From assembly GCA_036365455.1 (NCBI GenBank), contig JAWQUS010000030.1:20480001-20544000 (forward strand): 64,000 nt of DNA, written 5' to 3'. Below the pieces are notes generated by a model. It had not been told where the DNA came from, did no database searches, and saw only the letters and a list, made by a program, of their open reading frames with translations. Source of the stretch: Macrosoma leucophasiata (taxonomy: Eukaryota > Arthropoda > Insecta > Lepidoptera > Hedylidae). This document shows, one piece after another, positions 62,536 to 64,000 of the stretch. The position numbers were made by a program, and so were the translations under genes. Numbering within the stretch: the first letter of the stretch is position 1; the number at the start of each line of letters is the position of its first letter.

Positions 62536-63324
62536 CTATTTATCTGTTACCCCTTTCACATATGGTAAGAAAGCTAATTGTCGGCTAACATCTGGACGCT
62601 TTTCCGTATTCGATTTTCGCAGCTGTCTTGTTGGCTTATATCCATTCCGTACAAGTACCTTCTTTACGTGTGATAGCTCAGATTCAATATGGTCAGAATC
62701 GCATAGGTCATAAGCTCTGTTCTCTAAGGAGGCTACCACAGAGTACAGGTGACGAGGGTGATGGAGGGATGACGCGTGCAGGTACCTATCAGTGTGTGTG
62801 GGTTTCCTGTAAACAGTGTGTGACAAGGAACCGTCTGCCTTCACCATCACTTTGACATCCAGAAAAGCTAGAGCTCTGTCACGTTCCATCTCACTAGTAA
62901 ACCTGACCTTTGGATGAATGGAATTTAGGTAGTCAATGTATTGTTCTACAGCAACCGTACCTCCGTTAATGACACTGAACACATCGTCAACGTATCTCTT
63001 CCAGAGTTTGACTGGTGCAGGACCGCCCTTTAAGGCCAAACTTTCAAAGTTCTCCATCCAGATATTGACAATTACGGGCGCTATTGGACTTCCCATTGCC
63101 ACACCATCGATTTGGAGAAAATATTGACCCTGGTAAAGAAAGTAGTTTCCGCTAAGACATTGATCAATCAATCCAAGATAACCTTCCGATAAGCCACCAT
63201 CCTTTAACCTGCTTCTGATGATATCCAGGCACTCATTTATTGGAACATTGGTAAACAACGACTCCACATCGAAGCTGAACGTTATTATTATCCCAGGATA
63301 ATACGAGAGGCGATTGAAATACAT
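62536..63324 (-). pseudogene. Penelope-like reverse transcriptase part
   Basis: From FSFDVESLFTNVPINE (motif A) through LQIDGVAMGSPIAPVIVNIW (motif B), KRYVDDVFSV (YVDD catalytic motif C), LAFLDV (motif D), TVYRKPTHTDRYLH and YVKGVTDK. The first residues (MYFNRLSYYPGII) come from the inverted arm, so the ATG at 63324 is created by the inversion, not native. The fingers and N-terminal RT region are missing. Confidence 0.85.
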
Positions 63325-63689
63325 AAGTACAAAAACAATTTCAATCGTGAAGATGGATATAAATTGTCTCCGACCTGGACACCGGTCATAAACAATTTAG
63401 GATCGCGCGATGTAACATCGGACCTATCGTCGGATACAGTGAGCGTTGTGTGCCGGCCTCCACAATAATCACGCAACTTGTAGGTAGAAGAACATCAAGC
63501 CACCCGCAAATTGACATTTTGCTGTTACAACAGTCTGTCCGCGACCACGGCTTGTGCAACCGAGTCGAAACGTCGGAATAAAGGTAAAAAGTGTTTTTTA
63601 CCCAATATCTATATCGCGTCACGACCCGGTTCGTAAAATGAGTGAAATTAGTGTTAAACGCGAGTGTTTTAAAAGTTAAAAAATATTAA

Positions 63690-63810
63690 ATTAGAATTTA
63701 AAACAGAAACATAAAAATACATTTTTTTAAACAAAATATTATTATTATTTGTAGTTCATGGACAATTATTATTAGTCGTATGGCATGGCGTATTTTTTGA
63801 TGATCTATGG
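63690..63810. other. No gene recognised
   Basis: AT-rich spacer to the last SINE. Confidence 0.3.
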
Positions 63811-64000
63811 TAGTCGCCGCTAAATGGAAGTGTTCAGTACTATCGTGTTCCGATTAGATGCTAATGTATGGTTATATCTATCACAGACACATAACTACTA
63901 AGGGCTCAGAACAACGCAACTGCATTTTTGTAGATGTCTTTGTAGAAGTTTTAATACAGTTATCACTTTACATTCATGTGATATGCATGATTGTTTAACC
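63811..64000 (+). mobile_element. SINE family A, partial, runs to the window end
   Basis: 'gtcgccgctaaatggaagtgttcagtactatcgtgttccg' to 'catgtgatatgcatgattgttt'. Diverged, and the 3' end is cut by the window. Confidence 0.7.

Larger units (their letters stand above)
61852..63689 (-). mobile_element. Penelope-like element, 5'-truncated, with inverted terminal repeats
   Basis: Arms 61864-62238 and 63275-63651 are near-perfect inverted repeats of about 375 bp. The loop holds reverse transcriptase and GIY-YIG coding sequence on the minus strand. TTAAAAAATATTAA at 61852-61865 and 63676-63689 is a possible 14-bp target duplication (AT-rich, so not certain), which places about 25 bp of extra 'tail' beyond the right arm. 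Inverted terminal copies and 5' truncation are typical of Penelope-like insertions. Confidence 0.8.

Noticed and set aside
63540..63600. Hammerhead ribozyme in the Penelope-like terminal repeat
   Set aside because: GAAAC followed by GTC is present, but no CTGATGA core was found in a suitable position on either strand, so the motif cannot be supported.

Overview
This is an AT-rich animal nuclear window with no complete host protein-coding gene that I can support. The repeat content points to an insect, most likely a moth or butterfly. It includes dozens of copies of a SINE beginning TTTTTACTGGTGGTAG (the head shared by Metulj-type lepidopteran SINEs), the 'CTAGCTGTTGCCCGCGGCTTCGCCCGCG' retro-repeat, LINE tails ending in (CAT)n or (CATA)n, mariner, Penelope-like and CR1/Jockey-type elements. 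The assignment to Lepidoptera is from memory of repeat families, not from a search. Almost every long ORF is transposon-derived or an antisense shadow of a transposon.

Layout. 0-21 kb: SINE-rich sequence with a tRNA-like retroelement family (893-1269, 4072-4866, about 12261-12478), a foldback element (3197-3458), Penelope-type terminal fragments (9613-9892), tRNA-headed SINEs (families B and C), LINE tails and two CpG-rich patches (about 13.69-13.79 and 14.44-14.72 kb). 22-27 kb: the 3' end of a LINE with a CCHC knuckle and restriction-like endonuclease (22047-22952, minus), then two defective mariners in opposite orientation (23012-24393 plus, 25807-27082 minus). 28-37 kb: RTE-type LINE 3' ends, a tRNA-like insertion with its empty-site paralogue, a long-TIR MITE, and first-exon relics (YqaJ-family-like, plus strand; THAP, minus strand). 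38-47 kb: several MITEs, including one with a perfect 17-bp TIR and TTA target duplication (42837-43415), another composite tRNA-like insertion (43581-43976) and long AT-rich stretches without identified features. 48-52 kb: a CR1/Jockey-type LINE (endonuclease, reverse transcriptase) split by an RTE-type LINE 3' end. 52-61 kb: more SINEs and foldback elements. 61.85-63.69 kb: a Penelope-like element with reverse transcriptase and GIY-YIG endonuclease inside about 375-bp inverted terminal repeats.

The most unusual signal is the tRNA-like family. Its 306-bp unit occurs head to tail. Whole multimeric or inverted composites sit between 12-15 bp target-site duplications, and the same 3' end (CCATTTTTCTTTAAA) recurs. 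This suggests that multimeric or circular RNA copies of the unit were reverse transcribed and inserted, often with a 5' inversion. A second signal is the similarity between the 3' end of tRNA-headed SINE family B and the 3' end of the RTE-type LINE in this window, the expected mark of a SINE-LINE partnership.

SINE naming used below: family A = TTTTTACTGGTGG SINE, about 290 bp, A-rich 3' end; family B = tRNA-headed SINE ending GGCGTGAAGTTAC; family C = tRNA-headed SINE beginning GGCCCGGTT. 'RTE-A' is the LINE ending GGCGTGAAGATACATAC; 'RTE-B' is the LINE tail GGCCTTTGTCCAGCAGTGGACGTC...(ATG)n.
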